From Ideonella alba (GTDB lineage Bacteria; Pseudomonadota; Gammaproteobacteria; Burkholderiales; Burkholderiaceae_C): a stretch of DNA of 64,000 nucleotides. The notes under the pieces are model-generated. The model did not search any database. It was given only the letters and a program-made list of their open reading frames with translations, and was not told where the DNA came from. The stretch spans positions 62,001 to 126,000 of the forward strand of contig NZ_JAGQDF010000001.1 in NCBI RefSeq assembly GCF_018069875.1, read 5' to 3'. This document shows positions 55,649-64,000 of this stretch, piece after piece. Position numbers and translations under genes: made by a program. The stretch's first letter is position 1; each line of letters begins with the position of its first letter.

Positions 55649-56452
55649 ATGGACCAGCCTACCCTCAGCCCCCCCAGCCCCCCGACCGAACGCGCACCGC
55701 TGACGCGGCTGCGCGCCTCGAGCCGCGTGGCTGCCGCCCCCGCGCCGCTTGGCCCGGGCATGTCGATGCTGCCTGATGCCCGCCAGTGGGGGCAGTTGTT
55801 TGGCGGTGCCGCCTTGGGCCACGCCGAGGCCTCCGCGCTGAACGAGGCCACCCGGCCGCGCCGGGTACCGGCCGGTCTGCTGGTCTTTGCCCAGGGCGAG
55901 CGGCCCCGCGGCCTGCTGCTGGTCGTCGATGGCGATGTGGCCCTGGGCCTGCGCGGCAGCGACATGGCCTTCCGCACCGAGCGCCACCTGCACGGCCCCG
56001 CCTGGCTGGACCTGAGCGCCGGCTGGCTGGGCGAGCCCCACGCGATCGACGGCCGGGCGATGACCAGCGCCACGATCGCCGAACTCTCGCGCGAGGCCAT
56101 GGGCAGCGTGCTGGAGCGCTTCCCGGTGCTGGCGCGCCGTCTGGTGACCACACTCGCGCGCGAGGTGCGCGCGCTGGCGGTCAACACCCATGACCTGATG
56201 CACAAGGATGCGCCAGCGCGCCTGGCGGCCTGGCTGAACGAGCGCTGCCAGCCCGATCCGGTGCACCCGGAGCGCGCGCTGATCCAGTTGCCCATGCGCA
56301 AGCGCGACATCGCCTCGCAGCTGGCGATCACCCCTGAGACGCTGTCACGCCTGATGCGCAGCTTCACCAGCCAGGGTGTGCTGCAGGTGGCCGGCTACAC
56401 CGTCCATGTGCTGGATCCGGCCGCGCTGGCGGCCATCGCCCGCTCGCACTGA
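55649..56452 (+). CDS. Crp/Fnr-family transcriptional regulator
   Basis: 267 residues. After a Pro/Ser-rich N-terminus comes a cyclic-nucleotide-binding-like beta-roll (about 50-165: FGGAALGHAEASALNEATRPRRVPAGLLVFAQGERPRGLLLVVDGDVAL) with no FNR-type iron-sulfur cysteines, a dimer helix and a winged HTH (about 195-255: LPMRKRDIASQLAITPETLSRLMRSFTSQGVL). Effector unknown. Divergent from the FAH gene with paired sites between. Confidence 0.92.
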   Translation: MDQPTLSPPSPPTERAPLTRLRASSRVAAAPAPLGPGMSMLPDARQWGQLFGGAALGHAEASALNEATRPRRVPAGLLVFAQGERPRGLLLVVDGDVALGLRGSDMAFRTERHLHGPAWLDLSAGWLGEPHAIDGRAMTSATIAELSREAMGSVLERFPVLARRLVTTLAREVRALAVNTHDLMHKDAPARLAAWLNERCQPDPVHPERALIQLPMRKRDIASQLAITPETLSRLMRSFTSQGVLQVAGYTVHVLDPAALAAIARSH

Positions 56453-56468
56453 AAGACTCTCAGCCTCT

Positions 56469-56490
56469 GAGCGGCGGGCCCGGGCCGCTC
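56469..56490. terminator. Hairpin between convergent genes, possible bidirectional terminator
   Basis: GAGCGGC/GCCGCTC (56469-56475 with 56484-56490) forms a perfect 7-bp stem with a GC-rich 8-base loop that can itself pair. It fills most of the 36-bp gap between the regulator and the TSUP gene. There is no T tract, so efficiency is doubtful. Confidence 0.35.
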
Positions 56491-57277
56491 AGGTCAGCAG
56501 CAGCTTCACCGCCACCGCGCCCAGCACCACTGCGATCGCGTAGCGGATGAAGGCCAGCGGTGCGCGGGTGCTGATCACCGAGCCGATCAGCACGCCAGGC
56601 ACCGAACCGATCAGCAGGTTCAGCAGCAGCGTCCAGTTGACGTTGCCCAGCGCCAGATGGCCCAGGCCGGCGATCAGCGCCAGCGGGATGGCGTGGGCCA
56701 GGTCGGTGCCCACCAGCTTGGCGGCGTTCAGGCGCAGCGGGTACAGGTAGACCAGCATCACCGTGCCCAGCGCGCCGGCGCCGATCGAGGTCAGCGTGAC
56801 CATCACCCCCAGCACCACGCCACCCAGCACGGTCAGCACCGGCTGCAGGTGCTTGAACTGGTCGGCATTGCCCACGCGCAGCTTGCGGCCCAGGCCGTGC
56901 AGCCAATCCTTGGTCAGCATGCCCAGCGCGGTGATGATCAGCATCGTGGCCACCATGCTGATGATGAAGCCGTCCTTGATGCGCGAGGCCTCGGAGAAAT
57001 GCATCCAGGCCAGCGTCAGCGCCGCCGCCGGCAGGCTGCCCAGCGCCAGGCGGCGCACCACCTGCCAGTCCACCGTGCCATGGCCGTGGTGCACGCCCAC
57101 GCCGAACATCTTGGTGATCGACGCGTAGAGCAGGTCGGTGCCTACCGCCGTGGTGGGCGCGATGCCGAACAGCATCACCAGGATCGGTGTCATCAGCGAG
57201 CCGCCGCCCACCCCGGTGACGCCCACCATCGTGCCGACCAGCAGGCCGGCCAGTGCGGGCATGGATTCCAATTGCAT
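56489..57277 (-). CDS. TSUP-family permease (TauE/SafE type)
   Basis: 262 residues from ATG 57277, chosen for the GGAG about eight bases upstream (an in-frame ATG at 57328 is possible). Eight hydrophobic segments in two halves, each opening with the family pattern: GLLVGTMVGVTGVGGGSLMTPILVMLFG and GVVLGVMVTLTSIGAGALGTVMLVYLYP. TSUP proteins move sulfite, sulfonates or other organic anions. Between a regulator and xdhC, so it may serve a purine-derived or sulfur compound. Confidence 0.92.
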   Translation of the reverse strand: MQLESMPALAGLLVGTMVGVTGVGGGSLMTPILVMLFGIAPTTAVGTDLLYASITKMFGVGVHHGHGTVDWQVVRRLALGSLPAAALTLAWMHFSEASRIKDGFIISMVATMLIITALGMLTKDWLHGLGRKLRVGNADQFKHLQPVLTVLGGVVLGVMVTLTSIGAGALGTVMLVYLYPLRLNAAKLVGTDLAHAIPLALIAGLGHLALGNVNWTLLLNLLIGSVPGVLIGSVISTRAPLAFIRYAIAVVLGAVAVKLLLT

Positions 57278-57371
57278 GGGCAGGGGCTCCGATATGAGAA
57301 AAGCGATGAACGGTCTGGATTCTTCCATCGCGTTTTCGGCAGCGAACCCCCTAAAACAATTTCTGACTAAA

Positions 57372-57392
57372 CTTATTCGCGGAACAAATAAG
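57372..57392. promoter_or_regulatory. A/T-rich inverted repeat upstream of the TSUP gene
   Basis: CTTATT (57372-57377) and AATAAG (57387-57392) form a perfect dyad in an unusually A/T-rich 119-bp gap between xdhC and the TSUP gene. A regulatory site or promoter region for the TSUP gene is likely. Confidence 0.45.
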
Positions 57393-57396
57393 CAGT

Positions 57397-58236
57397 TCAG
57401 CCGGGTGCGTGCGGCCAGGCGGCCAGCAACTGCGCCACCACCGCCACCGCGATCACGCCCGGCTCCTTGCCGCTGATGCCGGGCCAGCCGATCGGGCAGT
57501 GCATGGCGGCGATGCGCTCGGCCGGGATGCCGCGCTCGGCCAGGCGGTGCTCGAAGCGGGCGCGCTTGGTGGCCGAGCCGATCAGGCCGAACCAGCCGAC
57601 ATCGTCGCGCCGCAGGATGGCCTGGGTCAGCGCCAGGTCCAGGTCGTGGCTGTGGGTGAGCACCAGGTAGGCGCTGCCGGGTGGGGCCAGCGCCACCTCG
57701 GCCTCGACCGGCTCGACGCAGACCCGCTGGATGTGCGGCGGCAGCGGCGCGGGCGGAAATTCGCTCTCGCGCTCGTCGATCCACTGCACCCGGCAGGGGA
57801 TCTGCGCCAGCAACGTGATGATCGCCCGACCGACGTGACCAGCCCCGTAGAGCTGCAGGTGAAAGCGCGGCGTGTCCCGCGGCCAGTCGGCCAGTGCGGC
57901 CGCGTCCAGCGGCCGGAAATGCAGTGTCAGCGCGCCGCCGCAGCACTGGCCCAGCGACGGGCCCAGCGCCACCGGCCAGTCCCAGGCTGGCGGGGCGCCG
58001 GCGGTCAGCCGCTCGCGCGCCTGGGCGATGGCCTGCCACTCCAGGTGACCGCCGCCGATCGTGCCGGCCACCTCGTCCAGGGCCACCAGCATGCGGGTGC
58101 CGCGCTCGCGTGGCACCGAGCCACGTGTCTCCCCCACCACCACCACCACCGCAGGCCTGCCGCGGCCCAGCCAGTCGGCGGCGAGTGCGGCATCGGCCAC
58201 CGGCAGGGCAGCGGGGGCAGGGTGGGGCGCGGTCAT
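57397..58236 (-). CDS. xdhC: XdhC, molybdenum-cofactor chaperone for xanthine dehydrogenase
   Basis: 279 residues from ATG 58236, 13 bases after xdhB. It has the CoxI/XdhC N-terminal domain (VVVVGETRGSVPRERGTRMLV, IGGGHLEWQAI, QCCGG at 97-101) and a Rossmann C-terminal domain (LYGAGHVGRAI with GAGHVG 131-136, GLIGSATKRARF, CPIGWPGISGKEPGVIAVAVVAQLL). It binds Moco, promotes its sulfuration and loads it into XdhB. Confidence 0.95.
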   Translation of the reverse strand: MTAPHPAPAALPVADAALAADWLGRGRPAVVVVVGETRGSVPRERGTRMLVALDEVAGTIGGGHLEWQAIAQARERLTAGAPPAWDWPVALGPSLGQCCGGALTLHFRPLDAAALADWPRDTPRFHLQLYGAGHVGRAIITLLAQIPCRVQWIDERESEFPPAPLPPHIQRVCVEPVEAEVALAPPGSAYLVLTHSHDLDLALTQAILRRDDVGWFGLIGSATKRARFEHRLAERGIPAERIAAMHCPIGWPGISGKEPGVIAVAVVAQLLAAWPHAPG

Positions 58237-58249
58237 CGCCGCGATTGTC

Positions 58250-60574
58250 TCAGTCGCGCACCGCGTCGATGGCCCGCAGCAGCGCCTCGGGCGTGGCGGG
58301 GGCGAGCAGCGGCGGCTGGCAGCCTGGCGCACCGGCCGCGGCCACCGCATCGCGCAGGGCCAGCCAGACCGAGAAGGCCAGCAGCAGCGGCGGCTCGCCC
58401 ACCGCCTTGCTGCGGTGGATGCTGTCGGCGACGTTGGCGTTCTCGAACAGCCGGGTGTGCAGCGCGTCAGGCACGTCGTTGGCGGTCGGGATCTTGTAGG
58501 TCGACGGCGCATGGGTCAGCAGCGCACCACTCTGCGGGTGCCAGACCAGCTCCTCACTGGTCAGCCAGCCCATGCCCTGGACGAAGGCGCCTTCGACCTG
58601 GCCGATGTCCAGCGCCGGGTTCAGCGAGCGGCCAACGTCGTGCAGCAGGTCGGCGCGCAGCAGTCGCCATTCGCCGGTCAGCGTGTCGAGCAGCACCTCG
58701 GACACCGCGGCGCCGTAGGCGAAGTAGTAGAAGGGCTTGCCGGTCAGCGTGGCGCGGTCCCAGTGCAGGCCGGGCGTGGCGTAGAAGCCCTCGCTCCACA
58801 GCTGCACGCGGGCCACGTAGGCGCGCTGCACCAGGGCGTCGAAGGCCACCGTGCGGCCGTCCGGCGCCTGCACCTGGCCGTCGGCGAAGGCGATGGCCTC
58901 GGCCGCCACGCCCCACTCGGCCGCCTGCAGCGCCGCCAGGCGACCGCGGATGCGCCGCGCCGCGTCCTGTGCCGCCTGGCCGTTCAGGTCGGCGCCGGTG
59001 GACGCCGCGGTGGCCGAGGTGTTGGCCACCTTGCTGGTGTCGGTGGCGCTGCAGCGCACGCGGCCGATGGGCAGGCCCAGCTCATGGGCCACCACCTGGG
59101 CGACCTTGGTGTTCAGGCCCTGGCCCATCTCGGTGCCGCCGTGGTTGACCAGCACCGAGCCGTCCAGGTAGACATGCACCAGCGCACCGGCCTGGTTGTA
59201 GTGGTTGACGTTGAAGGAGATGCCGAACTTCACCGGCGACAGCGCCAGGCCCTTCTTCAGCACCGGGCTGGCGGCGTTGAACAGCGCCACCTCGGCGCGG
59301 CGCTTGGCGTACTCCGCGCTGCCGGTGAGTTCATCCACCAGCGGCGCGATCACGTTGTCCTCGACCAGCTGGCCGTAGGGCGTGACGTTGTGGTCGTCGG
59401 TGCCGTACCAGTTGGCCTGGTGCACCGCCAGCAGGTCGAGTGCGCGGTGGCGCGCGATGTGGTCCAGGATGAGCTCGGTGATCAGCGCGCCCTGCGGGCC
59501 GCCGAAGCCGCGAAAGGCGGTGTTGCTCTGGCGGTTCGTGCGCGGCAGGTAACCGTGCAGCGCCACATTGGGCAGCCAGCAGGCGTTGTCGATGTGGCAC
59601 AGCGCGCGCGTCATCACCGGCGGCGACAGGTCGGCCGAGTGGCCGGCGTCGCCCAGCAGCGTGACCTCCAGCGCCAGCACGCGGCCGGCATCGTCAAAGC
59701 CCACCGTCCAGTCGAACTCGAAGCCATGCCGGCGGCCGGTGATCAGGAAGTCATCGTCACGGTCCACGCGCAGCTTGACCGGTCGCTGCAGCCGCCGCGC
59801 CGCCAGCGCGGCCACGCAGGCGAACAGCGCCGACTGCGACTCCTTGCCACCGAAGCCGCCGCCCATGCGCCGGCAGCTCACCTGCACCGCGTGGCTGGGC
59901 AGCTGCAGTGCATGGCCGATCAGCGCCTGCATCTCGCTGGGGTGCTGGGTGGAGCAGTGCACCAGCAGGCCGCCATCGTCCTGCGGCAGCGCGAAGCTGA
60001 TCTGGCCTTCGAGGTAGAACTGTTCCTGGCCGCCCAGCGTCCAGCGGCCGCTCAGGCGGTGCGGCGCCTCGGCCATCGCGGCGTCGACACCGCCGGGGTG
60101 CGTGGCGCGGCTGAGGTGCATCGGCGGCACCACCCAGTCGGCGGCCGCATGGGCGGCGCGCAGGTCCAGCTGCGCCGGCAGCGGCTCGATCCGCAGCACC
60201 GCCTTGGCCTGTGCGGCGGCGCGGCGCGCCGCATCGCGGCTGGTGGCCACCACGGCGAAGACCGGCTGACCCAGGTAGCGCAACGTGCCGTCAGCCAGGA
60301 TCGGGTCGTCGTGAACGATCGGACCACAGTCGTTCGGGCCCGGGATGTCGGCGGCGGTGAAGACCTCGACCACACCGGGCAGCGCGCGCAAGCGCTCAAG
60401 GTCGATGCCCAGCAGCCGACCGTGTGCCACGGGCGACAGCCCCAGCGCGGCGTGCAGCGTGCCGACGGGTTCGGGGATGTCGTCGCAGTAGGCGGCGCGG
60501 CCGCTGACATGGCCGCGGGCGGATTCGTGGGGCAGCGGCAGGCCGACGACACCGGTATTCAGGCGCGGGTTCAT
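58250..60574 (-). CDS. xdhB: Xanthine dehydrogenase, molybdopterin subunit
   Basis: 774 residues from ATG 60574, which overlaps the xdhA stop (ATGA); the longer frame to 61711 runs through xdhA and is not real. Moco-binding segments GGGFGGKESQ, AFRGFGGPQG, HGGTEMGQGLNTK and ATDTSKVANTSATAAS are intact, as is VGEPPLLLA, whose Glu is the catalytic base in this family. Length matches XdhB. Oxidises hypoxanthine/xanthine to urate with XdhA. Confidence 0.97.
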   Translation of the reverse strand: MNPRLNTGVVGLPLPHESARGHVSGRAAYCDDIPEPVGTLHAALGLSPVAHGRLLGIDLERLRALPGVVEVFTAADIPGPNDCGPIVHDDPILADGTLRYLGQPVFAVVATSRDAARRAAAQAKAVLRIEPLPAQLDLRAAHAAADWVVPPMHLSRATHPGGVDAAMAEAPHRLSGRWTLGGQEQFYLEGQISFALPQDDGGLLVHCSTQHPSEMQALIGHALQLPSHAVQVSCRRMGGGFGGKESQSALFACVAALAARRLQRPVKLRVDRDDDFLITGRRHGFEFDWTVGFDDAGRVLALEVTLLGDAGHSADLSPPVMTRALCHIDNACWLPNVALHGYLPRTNRQSNTAFRGFGGPQGALITELILDHIARHRALDLLAVHQANWYGTDDHNVTPYGQLVEDNVIAPLVDELTGSAEYAKRRAEVALFNAASPVLKKGLALSPVKFGISFNVNHYNQAGALVHVYLDGSVLVNHGGTEMGQGLNTKVAQVVAHELGLPIGRVRCSATDTSKVANTSATAASTGADLNGQAAQDAARRIRGRLAALQAAEWGVAAEAIAFADGQVQAPDGRTVAFDALVQRAYVARVQLWSEGFYATPGLHWDRATLTGKPFYYFAYGAAVSEVLLDTLTGEWRLLRADLLHDVGRSLNPALDIGQVEGAFVQGMGWLTSEELVWHPQSGALLTHAPSTYKIPTANDVPDALHTRLFENANVADSIHRSKAVGEPPLLLAFSVWLALRDAVAAAGAPGCQPPLLAPATPEALLRAIDAVRD

Positions 60575-62118
60575 GCGCAGCCCTCCCAGACGCGCAGCGC
60601 CTGCGCGGGCAGCGGCGCGTCGCCGCGGGTCTCCAGCCACAGACGCCGCAGCAGGGCGCGGGCCACGCGTTGGCGGTAGGCGGCGCTGGCGCGCAGGTCG
60701 GTGAGCGGGGTGAAGTCGGCATCCAGCGCGGCCTGGGCCGCCTGCAGCGTGGCCTCGGTCCAGGCCTGGCCGGTCAGCGCCGCCTCGGCGCCAGCGGCGC
60801 GGCGCACCGTCGCCGCCATGCCGCCAAAGGCCAGCCGGGCCTGCTGCACCACGCCCTGCTCGATGCGCAGCACCAGACCGGCGCTGACGCCGGAGATGTC
60901 GCAGTCGAAGCGCTTGCTCTGCTTCCAGCCCCGCACGGTCCATCCGGGGCCGGCGGTGGCCAGCGGCACCTCCACCGCCTCGACGAACTCGCCGGGCTGC
61001 AGCGCGTTCTTCATGTAGTCGAGGTAGAAGTCCTCCAGGGCCAGGTGGCGCGTGACACCGCCCTGTCGCAGGCGCAGCCGGGCGCCCAGCGCCATCAGCA
61101 CCGGCGGGGCGTCGCCGATCGGCGAGCCGTTGGCCAGGTTTCCCACCAGGGTGCCGGCATGGCGCACCGGCGGTGCAGCGAAGCGGCGGTGCATCTCGGA
61201 CAGCGTGGGCCAGCGCGCCACCAGGGCGCGCCAGCCGTCTTCCAGCGTCACCGCGGCGCCGATCCGCAGCATGCCGTCGGCCTCGTCGATGCGGCGCAGC
61301 TCGGCCACGTCGCCCAGCCAGATCAGCTCGCCCAGGTCGCGCAACTGCTTGGTGACCCACAGGCCCACATCGGTGGCGCCGGCCAGCAGCCGGGCCTGGG
61401 GCCGGGCTGCACGCAAGGTGGCCAACTCGGTCAGGCTGCGCGGCGCGTGCCAGCGGCCGGGCAGGCTCAGTGCCGGGGCGGCCTGCAGCCCGCGCAGCTG
61501 CTCGGCCAGGCCGTCCAGCGGCAGCCCGCGCGACAGGTCCTGGCCCATGCGCTGGCCGGCGTCCAGGATCGGCCGGTAGCCGGTGCAGCGGCACAGGTTG
61601 CCGGCGATCGCATCGGCCAGCTCGCTCCGGCTGGGAGGGGGCCCGCCGGCGCGCTGGCGCTCGTGCTCGGCGGCCAGGCTCATCGCGAAGCCCGGGGTGC
61701 AGAACCCGCACTGGTGGCCGTGGCAGTCGACCAGGGCCTGCTGGGCGGGGTGCAGCGGTGCATCGGGCGATGGGCCGGCCAGGTCCTCCACCGTCAGCAG
61801 CGCCTTGCCGTCCAGGCTGGGCAGAAAGCGGATGCAGGCATTGACCGGGCGGATCGCCAGGCCGGCGCTGCGCACCGCGGCGGTGTCGCCCAGCACCGTT
61901 TCGGCGAGTTCGGCCAGTTCAGCCACCAACACGGTGCAGGCACCGCAGTCGCCCTCGGCGCAGCCTTCCTTGGTGCCGCAGGCGCGAGCGTCCTCGCGCA
62001 GCCACTGCAGCACGCTGCGCGTGGGGGGCGCGTCGTTCACCTCCACGGTGCGGCCACGGAAGACGAAGCGCACCGGGCGGGTGGCGGCCTCGGGAGAAAC
62101 CTGGGGGTGGGCGTCCAT
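60571..62118 (-). CDS. xdhA: Xanthine dehydrogenase, FeS/FAD subunit
   Basis: 515 residues. The plant-type 2Fe-2S domain has C53, C58 and C61 (GCAEGDCGAC) with C94; the second cluster uses C137, C140, C176 and C178 (HQCGFC, GNLCRCTGYRPI). The FAD domain follows with LLAGATDVGLWVTKQLR, GNLANGSPIGDAPPVLMALGA and a CO-dehydrogenase-flavoprotein C-terminal part. Transfers electrons from Moco to NAD+. First gene of xdhA-xdhB-xdhC; the promoter lies in the 59-bp gap to the LysR gene. Confidence 0.97.
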   Translation of the reverse strand: MDAHPQVSPEAATRPVRFVFRGRTVEVNDAPPTRSVLQWLREDARACGTKEGCAEGDCGACTVLVAELAELAETVLGDTAAVRSAGLAIRPVNACIRFLPSLDGKALLTVEDLAGPSPDAPLHPAQQALVDCHGHQCGFCTPGFAMSLAAEHERQRAGGPPPSRSELADAIAGNLCRCTGYRPILDAGQRMGQDLSRGLPLDGLAEQLRGLQAAPALSLPGRWHAPRSLTELATLRAARPQARLLAGATDVGLWVTKQLRDLGELIWLGDVAELRRIDEADGMLRIGAAVTLEDGWRALVARWPTLSEMHRRFAAPPVRHAGTLVGNLANGSPIGDAPPVLMALGARLRLRQGGVTRHLALEDFYLDYMKNALQPGEFVEAVEVPLATAGPGWTVRGWKQSKRFDCDISGVSAGLVLRIEQGVVQQARLAFGGMAATVRRAAGAEAALTGQAWTEATLQAAQAALDADFTPLTDLRASAAYRQRVARALLRRLWLETRGDAPLPAQALRVWEGCA

Positions 62119-62150
62119 GGCGTGAACTTACCTGCGGCAGGCCGATGTTG

Positions 62151-62163
62151 GCATACGATATGC
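62151..62163. promoter_or_regulatory. Palindromic operator between xdhA and the LysR-type gene
   Basis: GCATA-CGA-TATGC is a perfect 13-bp dyad, 33 bases from the xdhA ATG and 15 bases from the LysR ATG. It is placed to control both divergent genes and is the probable LysR regulator site. Confidence 0.6.
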
Positions 62164-62177
62164 GACATGCAGGGAAT

Positions 62178-63143
62178 ATGCCCACGCGTATGACGAAGCC
62201 GTCCGATGCCGCCAACATCGACCTCCATCTCGTGAAGGTCCTGCACACCGTGATCACTGAACGCAGCGTTTCCCGTGCCGCGATGCGCCTGGGCAGCAGC
62301 CAGCCCCAGGTCAGCGCGCAGCTGCGCCGCCTGCGTGCGCTGACCGGTGATGCGCTGCTGGTGCGCGCCGGTGGCGGCATGGTGCCCACCGAGGCCGCGC
62401 AGGCCATGCTGGCGCCCGCCGAGAGCCTGCTGCGCGAGGCCGAAGCGCTGTTCGGCGGCGCCCGCGTGCAGCGCCGCTTCGAGCCGCAGCGCGCCGAGAT
62501 GACGCTGCGCATCGCCGCCAGCGACTACCTCGACCCGCAGTTCCTGCCCGGCGTGGCTGCCGAACTGCGCCGGGCGGCGCCGGGCCTGACGCTGGAGATC
62601 CATCCGCTGTCGGCCGAGTTCGACTACCGCCGCAAGCTGGCCTCGGGCGAGGTGGACCTGGTGATCGGCAACTGGCTGCGCCCGCCCGATGAGTTGCACC
62701 TGGGCCGCCTGCTCAGCGACGAGGTGGTCTGCCTGGTGGCCGCCGACCACCCGGCGGTGAAGAACCCGCGCAGCTGGACCGAGGAGCGTTACCTGGACGC
62801 CGAGCACATCGCCCCGATGCCGCTGCATCCCGGCGCGCTGGGCGTGATCGACGAGCACCTGGCGGCCCGTGGCCTGAAGCGGCGCATCGCGGTGCGCTGC
62901 GCCCACTTCGGTCTGGCACCGCGCATGGTGGCCGACAGCCGCCTGGTGCTGACCACCGGTCGCCAGTTCTGCCAGCGCTACCTGGGCGCCCTGCCGCTGC
63001 GCATCGTGCGCTGCCCGGCCGGCTTTCCGCCGATGGCCTACTACCAGCTGTGGCACGACCGCGCCCATGCGGCGCCGGCCCAGCGCTGGCTGCGTGAGCA
63101 GGTGCGCGACGTGGCGCGTGCGCTGGCGGGGAGTGCCACATGA
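62178..63143 (+). CDS. LysR-family regulator of the xdh/guaD genes
   Basis: 321 residues from ATG 62178 (AGGG lies just upstream; ATG 62190 is an alternative giving a more usual N-terminus MTKPSDAANIDLHLV). The HTH is LVKVLHTVITERSVSRAAMRLGSSQPQVSAQLRRLRALTGDALLVRAGGGMVPTEAA; the inducer domain (about 90-300) starts LRIAASDYLDPQFLPGVAAELR. Divergent from xdhA and overlapping guaD (ATGA), so it probably senses a purine and controls both. Confidence 0.92.
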   Translation: MPTRMTKPSDAANIDLHLVKVLHTVITERSVSRAAMRLGSSQPQVSAQLRRLRALTGDALLVRAGGGMVPTEAAQAMLAPAESLLREAEALFGGARVQRRFEPQRAEMTLRIAASDYLDPQFLPGVAAELRRAAPGLTLEIHPLSAEFDYRRKLASGEVDLVIGNWLRPPDELHLGRLLSDEVVCLVAADHPAVKNPRSWTEERYLDAEHIAPMPLHPGALGVIDEHLAARGLKRRIAVRCAHFGLAPRMVADSRLVLTTGRQFCQRYLGALPLRIVRCPAGFPPMAYYQLWHDRAHAAPAQRWLREQVRDVARALAGSAT

Positions 63144-64000
63144 GCCTGCATGTGGGGCACGACCAGAAGCTGGCGCTGTTCGGCGACCTGCTCGATTTCA
63201 CTGAAGCGCCGCCGCTGGCCGATCCCGGCGCCGAGCCCCGCTGGCGCCCGGCGCACTGGCTGCTGATCGAGGCCGGCCGCATCGTCGGCGTGCAGCGCCA
63301 CGAGCCCGATGCCAGCTGGCCCAAGGAGCGCCACCCCGGCCGGCTGATCCTGCCCGGCTTCATCGACACCCATGTGCACAGCGCGCAGATCGATGTGCTG
63401 GGGGCCTGGGGCACCGAGCTGCTCGACTGGCTGGAGCGCCACACCTTCCCGGCCGAGGCGCGCATGGACGACCCGGAGCATGCGCGCTTCATCTCGGCGC
63501 TGTTCCTGGATGGCCTGCTGGCCACCGGCACCACCTCGGCGATGGTCTTTCCCACGGTGCACCGCGATTCGGTGGATGCACTGTTCGAGGCCGGCAGTGC
63601 GCGCGGCATGCGCCTGATCGCCGGCAAGGTGCTGATGGACCGCCACGCGCCCGAATTCCTGCGCGACGACGTGGCCCAGGCCGAGCAGGACTGCGTGGAG
63701 CTGATCGCCCGCTGGCACGGACATGGCCGCCTGGCCTACGCGGTGACGCCGCGCTTCGCACCCACCTCCACCGATGCCCAGCTGGCCATGGCCGGCGCGC
63801 TGATGGCCGCCCACCCGGGCCTGTATATGCAGACCCATGTGGCCGAGAACCGCGACGAGGTGCGCTGGGTCGGCGAGCTGTTCCCCTGGTCGCGCAGCTA
63901 CCTGGACGTGTACGAGCATTTCCGCCTGCTGGGCCCGCGCAGCATGCTGGCCCACGGCATCTGGCTGGATGCCGACGACCGTGCCTGCCTGGCGGCCACC
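63140..64000 (+). CDS. guaD: Guanine deaminase (3' end beyond the window)
   Basis: The first 287 residues of a Zn-dependent amidohydrolase. PGFIDTHVHSAQIDVLGAWGTELLDWLERHTFPAE (H78, H80) and LYMQTHVAENRDEVRWVGELFPWSRSYLDVYEHFRLLGPRSMLAHGIWL are the guanine deaminase signatures. It converts guanine to xanthine for XdhAB. ATG 63140 overlaps the LysR gene stop (ATGA). Confidence 0.95.
   Translation, partial: MSLHVGHDQKLALFGDLLDFTEAPPLADPGAEPRWRPAHWLLIEAGRIVGVQRHEPDASWPKERHPGRLILPGFIDTHVHSAQIDVLGAWGTELLDWLERHTFPAEARMDDPEHARFISALFLDGLLATGTTSAMVFPTVHRDSVDALFEAGSARGMRLIAGKVLMDRHAPEFLRDDVAQAEQDCVELIARWHGHGRLAYAVTPRFAPTSTDAQLAMAGALMAAHPGLYMQTHVAENRDEVRWVGELFPWSRSYLDVYEHFRLLGPRSMLAHGIWLDADDRACLAAT

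Noticed and set aside
60575-61711. Upstream extension of xdhB into xdhA
   Set aside because: The extra residues are a shifted-frame translation of xdhA; ATG 60574 overlaps the xdhA stop and gives normal XdhB length.

Overview
The window is very G+C-rich, densely coded DNA from a betaproteobacterium, most likely of the order Burkholderiales (the Leptothrix/Sphaerotilus/Ideonella/Rubrivivax type of genome). The order murG-murC-ddl-ftsQ-ftsA-ftsZ without murB, the many Burkholderiales-type families (Bug/TctC binding protein, ChrB/ChrA, SPFH, TamAB) and the extreme third-position GC bias support this. The species cannot be named from the sequence alone.

Layout. 1-6636: 3' part of the division and cell wall (dcw) cluster, ending in a strong terminator at 6702-6732. 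6810-13182: a sulfotransferase-like gene, two secreted proteins of unknown function, a VOC protein, a soluble TPR-hybrid histidine kinase and a LuxR-type response regulator. 13357-17591: a chromate-resistance operon (chrB-chrA-Cj0069-like), a degraded His-rich remnant and tRNA-Arg(CCT), together looking like a small island. 17687-25562: a small membrane protein, a secreted YciI protein, then VWA(CoxE)-tamA-tamB. 25692-32879: a degenerate GGDEF membrane protein, a 163-bp palindromic element, an S9 peptidase/GNAT/small membrane protein/MoxR operon, an HD-GYP protein and a second signal peptidase I. 32965-38586: an SH3-domain secreted protein, an SPFH protein and an OmpR-type two-component pair.

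38587-45176 is the most unusual part. A 1493-residue protein (39960-44441) has three tandem ~82-residue helical repeats and a papain-like Q..GSCFA motif far upstream of a His/Asn-containing C-terminal block. Two imperfect ~220-bp direct copies of the 3' end of the neighbouring gene (39104-39784) lie on either side of it, so it looks inserted or formed by a segmental duplication. I recognise no described family for the whole protein.

45189-64000 is largely purine and glyoxylate metabolism: 8-oxoguanine deaminase (translationally coupled to KefG/KefBC-like potassium efflux genes), hydroxypyruvate isomerase and glycerate 2-kinase, a Bug-type binding protein with a structured, terminator-bearing leader, a FAH-family (ureidoglycolate lyase-like) enzyme, a Crp/Fnr-type regulator, a TSUP permease, xdhC-xdhB-xdhA, a divergent LysR regulator and guanine deaminase (cut by the window end). 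Guanine or 8-oxoguanine would be deaminated, oxidised by xanthine dehydrogenase to urate, and C2 products handled through hydroxypyruvate/glycerate.
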